Origin: an uncultured Mucispirillum sp.
Lineage (GTDB): Bacteria > Chrysiogenota > Deferribacteres > Deferribacterales > Mucispirillaceae
DNA length: 64,000 nt
Reading direction: 5' to 3'
Assembly (NCBI GenBank): GCA_944324465.1
Contig: CALUWI010000008.1
Location: 1-64,000 of the forward strand
The notes beneath the pieces are model-generated. The model saw nothing but the letters and a program-made list of their open reading frames with translations, made no database searches and was not told the DNA's origin. Below, in pieces: positions 33,996 to 42,941 of the stretch. Every line of letters starts with the position of its first letter. Within the stretch, counting starts at the first letter, position 1. A program made the translations under genes and the position numbers.

Positions 33996-35156
33996 ATGAA
34001 AAAGGTTTTATTAACTTTAATTGCTGTCTTAATGGCAGTTCCTGCTTTCGCTATTGAAGTTTATAATAATGGCGAAGACACTTCTGTTGAAATCTACGGT
34101 ACAGCTCGTGGCTATGTTGGTTATGGTCATTCTGCAACTGATGATGGTGTTAATGTACCTGACAATGATAATTTTCTTTATGGCTTACAAGGTAACTCTC
34201 GTATAGGTACTAAATTTAAAGTTGGTAACTTTGCAGGTCAAGTAGAACTTGGTGCTAACGAAAATACTTTAACTTATGGTCAAGATAAAGTAGGCGTTGG
34301 TCTCCGTCAAGTTTGGGGTTCTTACACTTTCGGTAATGCAGGAACATTTGTTGCTGGTAAAACTGATACTCCAACATCTATGAGCGGTTTTTCTTCTGAT
34401 ATCATGGATACAGATGGTGGTTTAAAAGGTTTTGGTGGTAACTCTACTTCTAACAGACGTTTCCAAATGGCTTATAGAGTTATGGGCTTAGATATTGCAA
34501 TTATTGAAGATGAAATGTCTTCTAATGCAGCAAAAATTAATGGTTTTACTGATAATGCTAATGCATATATTCCTCGTTTAGCTATTGCATACACTTATAA
34601 AGGTGCAAATTTAATGGCTAAAATTGGTGCTACTTATAGTGCATTAAATGGTACAATAACAACACCAACTAATGCTGACACTCGTTGGACAACAATTCAT
34701 GCTTTCGGTATCGTAGCAGGCGTTAAACCAACTTTTATGGATGGTAAAATGTGGTTAGCAATCCAAGCTAGATATGGTATGAACGAAGAATTATACGGTG
34801 AAGCTGGTACTTATGAAAACTTAGGTGCTTTTGGACACACTGCATATGGCAATAACCTTATGAGAGTTGATGGCGACGGCACAGTTAATAATACTTCTCG
34901 TGTTAATGTAGGCCTTGAATTAGGTTATAAAGTAACAGAAGCATTTTCTGCAATCTTAGGTGGTGGTTATCAGCTTACTATGAATGATGTAGCAGGTTTT
35001 GAAAACATACACAGCTATGGTGCTTATGTTCAAATCCCTTATGCAGTAAGCAAAAACTTCTCACTTATTCCACAAATCAGCTACTTTGGTACAAACCAAA
35101 CTAATCATCAAACAGATGCAGTTCTGTTAGTTATGCAGGCTAGATTTACTTTCTAA
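33996..35156 (+). CDS. major outer-membrane porin-like beta-barrel
   Basis: The 386-residue protein has a Sec signal peptide ending VPAFA (about residue 19) and alternating-residue beta strands with many Gly/aromatic positions. It ends ...MQARFTF, the terminal phenylalanine typical of barrels inserted by the BAM machine. VEIYGTARGYVGY near the N-terminus is like the first strand of general Gram-negative porins. The codon choice (many GGT, CGT, AAC, CAA) differs from neighbours as in highly expressed genes, and AGGAGGA gives strong initiation. Selectivity is unknown. Confidence 0.88.
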   Translation: MKKVLLTLIAVLMAVPAFAIEVYNNGEDTSVEIYGTARGYVGYGHSATDDGVNVPDNDNFLYGLQGNSRIGTKFKVGNFAGQVELGANENTLTYGQDKVGVGLRQVWGSYTFGNAGTFVAGKTDTPTSMSGFSSDIMDTDGGLKGFGGNSTSNRRFQMAYRVMGLDIAIIEDEMSSNAAKINGFTDNANAYIPRLAIAYTYKGANLMAKIGATYSALNGTITTPTNADTRWTTIHAFGIVAGVKPTFMDGKMWLAIQARYGMNEELYGEAGTYENLGAFGHTAYGNNLMRVDGDGTVNNTSRVNVGLELGYKVTEAFSAILGGGYQLTMNDVAGFENIHSYGAYVQIPYAVSKNFSLIPQISYFGTNQTNHQTDAVLLVMQARFTF

Positions 35157-35187
35157 TCTAAGATTAGTTTAGTGAAATAAGATATAT

Positions 35188-35217
35188 AAAGCCGCTTTTA
35201 TAAAGCGGCTTTTTTTG
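35188..35217 (+). terminator. porin terminator
   Basis: AAAGCCGCTTT (35188-35198) and AAAGCGGCTTT (35202-35212) form a strong stem followed by more T. Confidence 0.92.
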
Positions 35218-35307
35218 TATTTAATGCACTTTTTTTTGATAACCTACTTTTTAATTACAAGTGACAGCAAATAATCTTCATAAATTTTTATAACAATAGA
35301 ACTTTGT

Positions 35308-35334
35308 ATTTTGTAAAAAACATATTTACAAAAT
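35308..35334. repeat. 10-bp perfect palindrome without a T-run
   Basis: ATTTTGTAAA (35308-35317) and TTTACAAAAT (35325-35334) are perfect arms around AAACATA. No T-run follows, so it is not an ordinary terminator and could be a regulator site upstream of thiF, or chance in A/T-rich DNA. Confidence 0.3.
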
Positions 35335-35428
35335 TAATCCGTTAAATGACTACACAAGTGATATCTTATCATTATGCTTGCTGTTAGACTGCTAATATTT
35401 TTCTTACACTTATAATTCCCTTGATTTC

Positions 35429-35457
35429 TTGACTTTTACATTTATGCATAATATACT
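35429..35457 (+). promoter_or_regulatory. thiF promoter placing transcription start at the ATG
   Basis: TTGACT (35429-35434), a 17-base spacer and TATACT (35452-35457) fit sigma-70 well. Transcription would start about seven bases after the -10, at or next to the thiF ATG (35464), and there is no Shine-Dalgarno sequence in between. Confidence 0.6.
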
Positions 35458-35463
35458 CATCAA

Positions 35464-36264
35464 ATGAAAATTACAGTAAACGGCAGAGAAATATTACTGG
35501 AAAATGCTTTATCTATAAAAAATTTAATAAATCAATTAAATATTGATGCAGATATATTTATAGTAAACTCTTTTCCAGTATCTTCATCTTACATTATAAA
35601 TGATAATGATACTGTTACTTTAATAAAAAAATGTACTGTACCAGATAAAGAATATTTAGAATACCAGCTTATCAGCAGGCAGGGATTAAAAGAATACAAT
35701 ATATTAAAAAATTCATCTGCTGTAATATGCGGTCTTGGAGGGCTTGGCAGTAATGCTGCAATCAGCCTTGCAAGAGCAGGACTCGGCAGATTAAAACTGA
35801 TTGATTTTGATATTGTAGAGCCATCAAATATAAACAGACAGGCATATTTTATAGAGCATATCGGTATGTATAAAACGGATGCTTTAAAAGAAATAATATG
35901 TAAAATATCGCCTTATATTAATATAGAAACATCAAATATTTACTTAGATGAAGAAAATATATTAAATGAGCTTTCTGGTTTTCAAATAGTACTTGAATGT
36001 TTTGATAATGTAACATCAAAAATGAAATTAATAGAAAAATGTGTAAATAATATGCGAGACAGCTATATTATAGGTGCATCAGGTGTTGCAGGATATTATA
36101 ATACAGATAAGTTTACACAGAAATCTTTAGGCAGTAACTGCATAATAATTGGTGATTTTGAAAATGAAGCAGGCTTTAATCAGGGACTTTATGCACCACG
36201 GGTTGCAGCTGCTGCAAATATTCAGGCAAATACCGCTTTAAGATACTTATTAAAGGATAAATAA
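35464..36264 (+). CDS. thiF: ThiF-family adenylyltransferase with fused N-terminal ThiS-like domain
   Basis: Residues 1-60 resemble ThiS (MKITVNGREILLENALSIK) but lack the C-terminal Gly-Gly. The rest is an E1-like adenylyltransferase with the ATP-binding ICGLGGLGSNAAISLARAG, LIDFDIVEPSNINRQ and LECFDN. This corresponds to the ThiF form in which a non-functional ubiquitin-like domain precedes the E1 domain. It would adenylate the ThiS C-terminus for thiazole synthesis. It overlaps thiS by one base (TAATG), which strengthens the assignment. thiG and thiH are not in the window. The transcript appears leaderless. Confidence 0.85.
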   Translation: MKITVNGREILLENALSIKNLINQLNIDADIFIVNSFPVSSSYIINDNDTVTLIKKCTVPDKEYLEYQLISRQGLKEYNILKNSSAVICGLGGLGSNAAISLARAGLGRLKLIDFDIVEPSNINRQAYFIEHIGMYKTDALKEIICKISPYINIETSNIYLDEENILNELSGFQIVLECFDNVTSKMKLIEKCVNNMRDSYIIGASGVAGYYNTDKFTQKSLGSNCIIIGDFENEAGFNQGLYAPRVAAAANIQANTALRYLLKDK

Positions 36265-36464
36265 TGCAGATAAAAGTTAATGGCAGATTATATAATTTTG
36301 ATGATAATATAACTCTTGAAAATATTATAAATCAGTTAAATATTTCATCACAGAATATTATAGCAGAAGTAAATGGGGAAGTTATCACAAAAGAAAAATT
36401 TAATAAAACAGTTATAGAAAATAATTCCGTAATAGAGCTTATAAAATTTGTAGGCGGCGGTTAG
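36264..36464 (+). CDS. thiS: sulfur carrier protein ThiS
   Basis: The 66-residue ubiquitin-fold protein ends FVGGG, giving the C-terminal Gly-Gly that is adenylated and converted to thiocarboxylate. The opening MQIKVNGRLYNFDDNITLENII parallels the N-terminal domain of the adjacent ThiF, suggesting the fused domain came from a thiS duplication. Translation is coupled to thiF. Confidence 0.92.
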   Translation: MQIKVNGRLYNFDDNITLENIINQLNISSQNIIAEVNGEVITKEKFNKTVIENNSVIELIKFVGGG

Positions 36465-36474
36465 TGGTGGTTAT

Positions 36475-38076
36475 ATGAAAAAATTAATTTTATTCCTTAT
36501 TCTTATTCCAAATATTATATATGCAAAAGAAACATTTGACAGTTTTGCTGCACGGCTAGACAGCTGGACGCAGGGCTTAAATGGATATGTTGTATCCAGC
36601 GGTAAGGATGTAACTATTGATTTAGGTAAAAATGCCAATGTAATAAAAGGTATGGAGTTTACAGCTACAAAAGAAGGCCAGGAACTATTACACCCAGTAA
36701 CAGGTAAATCTTTAGGCAGAAAAAAGATTGAAACTGGTAAAATTGTAATAAACAGTGTAGAAGCAAAATACAGTGTATGCAGCATAAAAGAAAATAAAGG
36801 AATTGGCAAAGGCAATCAAATATCACACATATATCCTGTTCCTGTAAGTATTAAAACAAACCTTTTAGAAGAAAGTGAAACTGCACAGTTAAGGTATGCT
36901 TTATTTAAACAGGGTACATTAGTGGAAAGTGAAAAATCTGATTACAGTATTGTATGCGGCAGAGAAAAAGAAGGAGATAATACTGCAAAATGCAGCCTTA
37001 CTTTTAAAGGAAGTGAAATATTTTCTGACGATATAGCTGTAAAAGGTGTTAAAATTATTACAACTGTAAAAAATGTAGATAATATTAAACCATATAAAAT
37101 AGAAACTTCTGCTTACGGTATGGCTATAGGCTACTTTTTAGGAAAAGATAATGGTTATCTTGTAGCAGTTAATGAAAGAACATCAGTAATAGTATATGAA
37201 CTTAAAGATGGACTTTTAATAGAAAAAGCATCTGTTCACTCTATTGGTGAAAATATTGTTAATATAGAAGCACTTGATTTAAATAATAACGGCAAAGATG
37301 AATTATTTGTTTCAGCTGTAACAAAGAAAAATCAGCCTGCATCATATATATTTGAATATGATAATGGGGAATTTAAAATACTGCAGAAAGAAATACCATA
37401 CTTTTTCCGCACATATTATGTAGCTGGCAGAAAAAATATTATATGCCAGAGTTATACAGAAGGTGCTATGACTGGTATGATATATGGTGTGGAATATAAA
37501 GAAGATGAAAAAAAATATTTATTTACAACACCATACAGCCGCAGCTACGGTGCAGCTATATACGGCTTTGGCTTAATTAAAGGCAGTGAAAATAGAGATG
37601 ATGAAATAATGTTTTTTAACAGGCACGGCGAGCTTAGTTTAAGTGACGGCGAAAACATTAAAATATATAAAGAATTAGACTGCGGTAATACTCCAAACTA
37701 TCTGGAATATTCAGAAAAATTAAATACTGGTGTAAATGTTGCAGCAACAGGGGACAGCTCTGGTTTTTTTGTATATGATGAACAGAGTATAATAGTGCCT
37801 GTTTATCAAAGAATAATACAAATGCCTGATGGCTCAATTATGCTTTATTCAAATAAGCTGGCTAAAATGAATGTAATAGGCAAATATAAAGCTGCAAAAA
37901 TCGGCTCATATTTTTTTACAGATAAAATGGTACCAGTATGGGAGAAAAGCCTTTCTGGAACAGCCGTAGCAGAAATTGATGTGACAAGTGACGGCAGTCA
38001 TCTGGCTTATATATTATCCAACAATAAAAACGGCTTAAGCAAATCATTTTTATATGTGATAGACAGTAAGCTTTAA
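36475..38076 (+). CDS. secreted beta-propeller-like protein of unknown function
   Basis: The 533-residue protein has a Sec signal peptide (cleavage near IIYAKE). The N-terminal ~180 residues resemble the flagellar or lipoprotein-type beta-rich domains found with FlgO-like or CsgG-like proteins only vaguely, and I do not assign it. The C-terminal half has repeated short beta segments and a calcium-loop-like DLNNNGKDELFVSAV, as in FG-GAP/VCBS beta-propeller repeats. It starts ten bases after thiS with GGTGG ahead, so it may be read through from the thi promoter although no functional link is evident. Confidence 0.7.
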   Translation: MKKLILFLILIPNIIYAKETFDSFAARLDSWTQGLNGYVVSSGKDVTIDLGKNANVIKGMEFTATKEGQELLHPVTGKSLGRKKIETGKIVINSVEAKYSVCSIKENKGIGKGNQISHIYPVPVSIKTNLLEESETAQLRYALFKQGTLVESEKSDYSIVCGREKEGDNTAKCSLTFKGSEIFSDDIAVKGVKIITTVKNVDNIKPYKIETSAYGMAIGYFLGKDNGYLVAVNERTSVIVYELKDGLLIEKASVHSIGENIVNIEALDLNNNGKDELFVSAVTKKNQPASYIFEYDNGEFKILQKEIPYFFRTYYVAGRKNIICQSYTEGAMTGMIYGVEYKEDEKKYLFTTPYSRSYGAAIYGFGLIKGSENRDDEIMFFNRHGELSLSDGENIKIYKELDCGNTPNYLEYSEKLNTGVNVAATGDSSGFFVYDEQSIIVPVYQRIIQMPDGSIMLYSNKLAKMNVIGKYKAAKIGSYFFTDKMVPVWEKSLSGTAVAEIDVTSDGSHLAYILSNNKNGLSKSFLYVIDSKL

Positions 38077-38235
38077 TATAAAATGAAGAATATTACTATA
38101 TTGTTTTATAAGTAATATGACAGTTAAATTTTTTTATTGTTTAAATAAATTTATAAGTAAAAGACTTAATCACTGTAGTTTGAATGGTTAAGATTAATTG
38201 CAATTTAAAAATATGGTGCAATAAAAATAGTTGCA

Positions 38236-38265
38236 TTGTGTATATATTTAAATTATTAGTATAAT
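38236..38265 (+). promoter_or_regulatory. candidate promoter of the ATPase-DUF4276 pair
   Basis: TTGTGT (38236-38241), an 18-base spacer and a perfect TATAAT (38260-38265) precede the ATPase start at 38310. The rest of 38077-38235 is featureless A/T-rich sequence. Confidence 0.4.
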
Positions 38266-38309
38266 ATGATGCTGTAATACAATTATAAAATTTATCAAAT
38301 GAGAGAATT

Positions 38310-39383
38310 ATGCTAAATAATATTAGTGTATATGGTTACAAATCTATACAAAAGCTGGAAAAATTCAAGCTCAGTAATGTAAATATTTTAATAGGAATAA
38401 ATGGAGCTGGAAAAAGTAATATAATATCTATTTTTAAATTATTAAATAATATATATAACCGTCAGTTGCAAAATTATACTTTAAAAAATAACATAGATAG
38501 TATGTTTTATATGGGGACAAAAAATACTAAAAAAATTACATTAGAGTTTGAATTTAATGAAAATAGAAATAAATATAAAGTAGAATTACAAGCAACTAAT
38601 GATAATAAAGTAATGATAGCAAAAGATACATTTGATTATTATTTATCTAGTAACTTATATAAAATTACAGAAAATAAATTAGAAAGTGATATGGCAGATG
38701 CTGAAAATATAATTGATTCTAAAAATGTAGCAAAACACTGTTTAGAGCCTATTAAACAATGGAAAGTGTATCATTTTCATGATACTAGTGATGATTCTCC
38801 TATCAAAAGACAGTGTTCAAATAATGATAATTTAATATTTAAACCAGATGCTTCAAATTTAGCAGCATATATTAAAATGATATATAAAAAATATAAAAAA
38901 AATTACAAGCTTCTTATTAATACTATTCAAGATGTAGCACCATATTTTGGTGATTTTATTATTAGAGATGATGAAAATATTCAACTTGAATGGGTTAGTA
39001 AATTTGATAAAGATACTGCATTAAAGGCCCATATGCTTTCAGATGGAACATTAAGATTTATATGTTTAGCTGTTTTATTATTGCAGCCAACAGAGAAGAT
39101 GCCTGATTTGATTTTAATAGATGAGCCAGAATTAGGGTTACACCCTTATGCAATAGAAAAACTGGCAGGGTTAATTAGACGCCTTGAAACAAAGCAGTTT
39201 ATTATTTCTACTCAATCAGTTGAATTTTTAAATTATTTTTCACCTGATGAAATTATTGTTGTTGAAAATAAAAACAATCAATCAGAAGTTAAAAGATTAG
39301 ACAGTACTCAATTAGAAATATGGTTAAAAGATTATTCTTTAGGTGAATTATGGAATAACTATATAATAGGCGGAAGGCCATGA
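38310..39383 (+). CDS. AAA15/AAA_21-type ATPase of a putative defence pair
   Basis: The 357-residue ABC-like P-loop ATPase belongs to the OLD/RecF-like AAA group. Walker A is GINGAGKS at residues 29-36, the signature-like LSDGTLRF is near 243, Walker B LILIDEPELGLHP near 266-278 and ISTQSVEFL supplies the switch region. In this family the ATPase is often paired with a TOPRIM or DUF4276/DUF4435 effector, as in PARIS and related anti-phage systems. It overlaps the DUF4276 gene by four bases (ATGA). Glutamine is mostly CAA here whereas core genes of the window prefer CAG, suggesting acquisition. Confidence 0.85.
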   Translation: MLNNISVYGYKSIQKLEKFKLSNVNILIGINGAGKSNIISIFKLLNNIYNRQLQNYTLKNNIDSMFYMGTKNTKKITLEFEFNENRNKYKVELQATNDNKVMIAKDTFDYYLSSNLYKITENKLESDMADAENIIDSKNVAKHCLEPIKQWKVYHFHDTSDDSPIKRQCSNNDNLIFKPDASNLAAYIKMIYKKYKKNYKLLINTIQDVAPYFGDFIIRDDENIQLEWVSKFDKDTALKAHMLSDGTLRFICLAVLLLQPTEKMPDLILIDEPELGLHPYAIEKLAGLIRRLETKQFIISTQSVEFLNYFSPDEIIVVENKNNQSEVKRLDSTQLEIWLKDYSLGELWNNYIIGGRP

Positions 39384-40084
39384 AAACGATATATGTTATG
39401 TGTGAGGGCAGCACCGAAGTGTCATTTGTAAATTCAGTGTTAAATGAATATTTACATGGTAGAATTACTTTTATAGCTAAAACATTTGTAACATCTTCTA
39501 ATCATAAAACAGGTAGTGTAAATAAAGGAGGTATACCAAACTATATATCTGTAAAAAATCAAATTATAAATACTATTCGCACATCTAGTTGTGATTATAT
39601 AACAACTATGATTGATTATTATGGTTTACGGAAAGATTTTCCAGGTAATGATAATAAAGCAGAAAATGATTCTATTAATATATATAATAAAATTGATTTT
39701 TTAGAAAATGAGTTCAATAAAGATATAAAAACATGCATTAATCAATATAATACTAGAACAGAGTTTTTTGCATATTTTCAATTACATGAATTTGAAACAT
39801 TATTATATACTGATTTAGATAAATTACAGGAAGTAGAGCCAGAATGGCATAATAAAGAAATTAAAAAGTTAAAAGATAGCATAAAGCAATATAATAATAT
39901 AGAATTGATTAATAACAGCCCTGATACAGCACCATCAAAAAGATTGCAAAATGCTTTTTCTAATACAAAATATAGTAAAACAATTCATTCTAATCTTATA
40001 ATAAAATCAATAGGTATAAATAATATAAGGGAGAAATGTGAACATTTTAATCAGTGGTTAAATAAAATAGAAAGTATTATATAA
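39380..40084 (+). CDS. DUF4276 family protein, partner of the AAA ATPase
   Basis: The 234-residue protein has the DUF4276 landmarks in order: CEGSTEVSFVNSVL near the start, KGGIPNY, TMIDYYGLRKDFPG and LHEFETLLYTD. The acidic EGxTE and DYY positions recall TOPRIM-like metal-binding nuclease cores, which is the proposed relation of this family, but no activity is established here. It is translationally coupled to the ATPase. The likely arrangement is ATPase sensor plus effector. The 40085-40217 gap to fliR has no clear feature. Confidence 0.85.
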   Translation: MKTIYVMCEGSTEVSFVNSVLNEYLHGRITFIAKTFVTSSNHKTGSVNKGGIPNYISVKNQIINTIRTSSCDYITTMIDYYGLRKDFPGNDNKAENDSINIYNKIDFLENEFNKDIKTCINQYNTRTEFFAYFQLHEFETLLYTDLDKLQEVEPEWHNKEIKKLKDSIKQYNNIELINNSPDTAPSKRLQNAFSNTKYSKTIHSNLIIKSIGINNIREKCEHFNQWLNKIESII

Positions 40085-40217
40085 TCTATGTAATATGTTC
40101 TTAATAATTCTACAATTTTAAATCAAGATAATATGAGCAGTTTAATCTAGTAGTATAAATATGAAGTGCGTAAAATTATAAAAATATATGTATATTATAA
40201 CTATTTCTACATCATAA

Positions 40218-41006
40218 CTAGTTTAAAAGTCCATTTATTTCAAAGAATTTCTGTATCTGCCTGAAATATTCAAATACGATTTTTTCATAAGCTATGTAGA
40301 AAAGCTGCATAGATGCTACAAGCATAAGTACACCTATTGTAATTTTTACAGGGAAACCTATAACCATAATATTCATTTGAGGTACAAGCCGTGCAAGTAT
40401 ACCCATGATAACATTTGTTACCATAAGAGCAATAAATACAGGTGCTGTAATCTGTATGGCTATAATGAATATTTTAATAAATGTAGTTAATATAAACATT
40501 AAAGCATCTTTATTAAAAGTAAAATCGCCAACAGGCATAAAATCAAATGACTGACCAACAGCCCGCATAAATATATGGTGGCCGTATATACCAAGATATA
40601 TTAATGTACCTAAAATATTATAAATCTGCCCAGTAAAAGATACATTTGAGTTAGTGGATGGGTCTATAACGCTTACCATACTAAAGCCTATTTGATAGTC
40701 TACAAGATAACCGCCAAGCTGCAGACCGGAAAAAAGCAGGCTTGTCATACCGCCTATACATACACCTATTAATATTTCCTTTGCAACACTTACTACAAGC
40801 CATAAAATATTAGGGTCTGTAACTGTAACAGGGGTAACTACAGGCAGTAAAAGTAAAGATGTTATTAAAACTAAAATCATACGGACAGGGTTTAAAAGTG
40901 ATGAACTGCTGAAAACTGGTGCTGTAAAAAATAAGCCACCCATACGCATTATTATTAAAAAATATGTAAGCAGGCGGCTTGGTTCAAACAGGTCAGTAAA
41001 CCCCAT
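40218..41006 (-). CDS. fliR: flagellar biosynthetic protein FliR
   Basis: FliR is part of the flagellar type III export gate in the inner membrane with FliP and FliQ. The 262-residue protein has about six hydrophobic segments and matches FliR from RMGGLFFTAPVF through DYQIGFSMVSVIDPS to VPQMNIMVIGFPVKI. It lies nine bases downstream of the amidase gene. fliP and fliQ are not in the window, so the export gate genes are dispersed. Confidence 0.93.
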   Translation of the reverse strand: MGFTDLFEPSRLLTYFLIIMRMGGLFFTAPVFSSSSLLNPVRMILVLITSLLLLPVVTPVTVTDPNILWLVVSVAKEILIGVCIGGMTSLLFSGLQLGGYLVDYQIGFSMVSVIDPSTNSNVSFTGQIYNILGTLIYLGIYGHHIFMRAVGQSFDFMPVGDFTFNKDALMFILTTFIKIFIIAIQITAPVFIALMVTNVIMGILARLVPQMNIMVIGFPVKITIGVLMLVASMQLFYIAYEKIVFEYFRQIQKFFEINGLLN

Positions 41007-41015
41007 AATAATTAC

Positions 41016-42824
41016 CTAGAAGTTATTATATTTTGATATATATTCCTTGATACCGTCATATATACCTTTTGCCACTTTTTTTCTATAGGCTGATGATTTT
41101 AATTTTGCAGCATCATTATTATTAGATATAAAGCCAGTTTCTACAAGGATAGCAGGCATAGTTGCACCTACAAGTACATAAAACGGTGCCTGTTTTACTC
41201 CAAGGTTTTGTTTTGAAGATGCACCAACATTTTTTACAAGACAGCTTTGCACTGAGCCTGCAAGTGATACTGATTCTTCTAATTTAGAGTATTTTAAAAT
41301 ATCTTTTAAAATACCCTGTAAATCTGAAATAGATTTAGTAGTTGCCTGGTTTTCAAGTGCTGCTACTTCAAGTGCCGCTCTGTCGTTTGTAACATTGAAT
41401 ACAAATGTTTCAAGCCCTGATGCTGCTTTATTTTTTGCAGCATTAGCATGTATTGATACAAATATATCTGCTTTTAATTTGTTAGCAATAGCTGTTCTTT
41501 CTTCAAGTGGTATAAACACATCTTTATTTCTAGTTAAATGAATATTTAAATCTGGGTCTGCTTTTAAATATTCATAAAGATACTTACTGATTTCAAGAAC
41601 AATATCTTTTTCTTTTAAGCCGTTATAAACTGCCCCTGGGTCTTTGCCGCCATGACCTGGGTCTATAACAATAGTTCTTATTTTAAGCCCTAATGCAGCA
41701 CCTAAAGTAATATCTTTTGGCAGGTCATCTGGTCGTTTCGTTTTCATATCTGTTGATGACTGATTATTTTTGGCCACTTGAGTATTAGAAGCAATAACTG
41801 GTCGTTTTACTTTTTCTTGTCTTTCAGAAGAAAATACATCAACAACTATTCTGCTTGGGTTGCTCATCTGAAAAACTGTAAAATCTTTTACATTTTCAGA
41901 ATCAAGTACAACGCGGGTTCTTTTATCCTGTGGATGATATCCAAGACGAACAGCACTTAAAAGACCATCTTTTATGGAAAAGTTTCTTGATACATTACTG
42001 CCAAGTATTGAGTTATTAATATCAATAGTTAATCGTGGCGGTTTATGGAGTGCTGCATCAGCTTTAAGCCAGTGGCTTGAATATTCTGCATTATTAGATA
42101 AGTCTATAACTATTCTTGTATAATCCTGGTCAGAAAAATATCTGATACCATGTACATTTACTGTTTTGCCTGATGCTGTAGCTCCAGAATCCTGCCCGGC
42201 AGATACTGATACTACATCTTTATCATCTTCTTCTGCAATATTTTTCACAGGCTCTTTTACAGGTCTGCTTACTGGCTGTTTTACCTGATTATTTGCAGTT
42301 ATAACTGGGTTAGGTCTTGTAATAGTAGAGCGGTTATTTGTACCAAGAGAAGCAAGTTTTTTTTCTGCTTCGCGGGCTTCCATGCTGTTAGGATGCTTTT
42401 GTATCAGCTTGTTTAAAGTAAATTTTGCAGAAGTACTGTCCCGCCTTGCTAGAAAAATATCAGCACTTTCTAAATATGCCCGCCTTGCAGCAGAAGAAGA
42501 AAATGCTCCCTGTACCATTCTGTAATAGTTAAGAGATTTATCTAAATCTATCTGCATATTAAAACGCTCAAAAGAACGCCTGTATGCTCTAGCAGCACCT
42601 AGAAGTGCATCATCTGCATATTTGCCTGACGGATTATCTGCATAAATTTTATAAAATTTATCACCCATTGTAGTATAAGACTTTCTGCCTATTTGAGCAG
42701 TCCTGTCAAGAAGGGTTAAATCCTTATACATATCATCAATCTGGCTTGCATAAACACAAACTGATGATACCATAAGAATAAGAACTACAAAAAATGATAA
42801 CCTGAATTTATTTATAATATACAT
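41016..42824 (-). CDS. AmiC-like N-acetylmuramoyl-L-alanine amidase with TPR and AMIN domains
   Basis: The 602-residue protein has a signal peptide (residues 1-27), a TPR-like helical region (about 30-160), a Pro/Lys-rich linker, an AMIN domain (about 225-335) for cell-wall targeting and a C-terminal Amidase_3 domain. Zinc ligands appear in VIDPGHGGKDPGA, the glutamate of LKEKDIVLE and VSIHANAA, with the catalytic glutamate in ILVETGFISN. It cleaves the amide between MurNAc and the stem peptide, normally at septation. It shares an operon with fliR, perhaps coordinating wall opening for the flagellum. Confidence 0.92.
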   Translation of the reverse strand: MYIINKFRLSFFVVLILMVSSVCVYASQIDDMYKDLTLLDRTAQIGRKSYTTMGDKFYKIYADNPSGKYADDALLGAARAYRRSFERFNMQIDLDKSLNYYRMVQGAFSSSAARRAYLESADIFLARRDSTSAKFTLNKLIQKHPNSMEAREAEKKLASLGTNNRSTITRPNPVITANNQVKQPVSRPVKEPVKNIAEEDDKDVVSVSAGQDSGATASGKTVNVHGIRYFSDQDYTRIVIDLSNNAEYSSHWLKADAALHKPPRLTIDINNSILGSNVSRNFSIKDGLLSAVRLGYHPQDKRTRVVLDSENVKDFTVFQMSNPSRIVVDVFSSERQEKVKRPVIASNTQVAKNNQSSTDMKTKRPDDLPKDITLGAALGLKIRTIVIDPGHGGKDPGAVYNGLKEKDIVLEISKYLYEYLKADPDLNIHLTRNKDVFIPLEERTAIANKLKADIFVSIHANAAKNKAASGLETFVFNVTNDRAALEVAALENQATTKSISDLQGILKDILKYSKLEESVSLAGSVQSCLVKNVGASSKQNLGVKQAPFYVLVGATMPAILVETGFISNNNDAAKLKSSAYRKKVAKGIYDGIKEYISKYNNF

Positions 42825-42941
42825 TTACACCTGCAGTAATACTTGTAAAATTAAATAATTATATTATCAATATTGTATGAAAATATCAATTATTTATTTT
42901 GCAAGTATAATATATTTTTGCTTTATTGTAAAAGTAAATAA

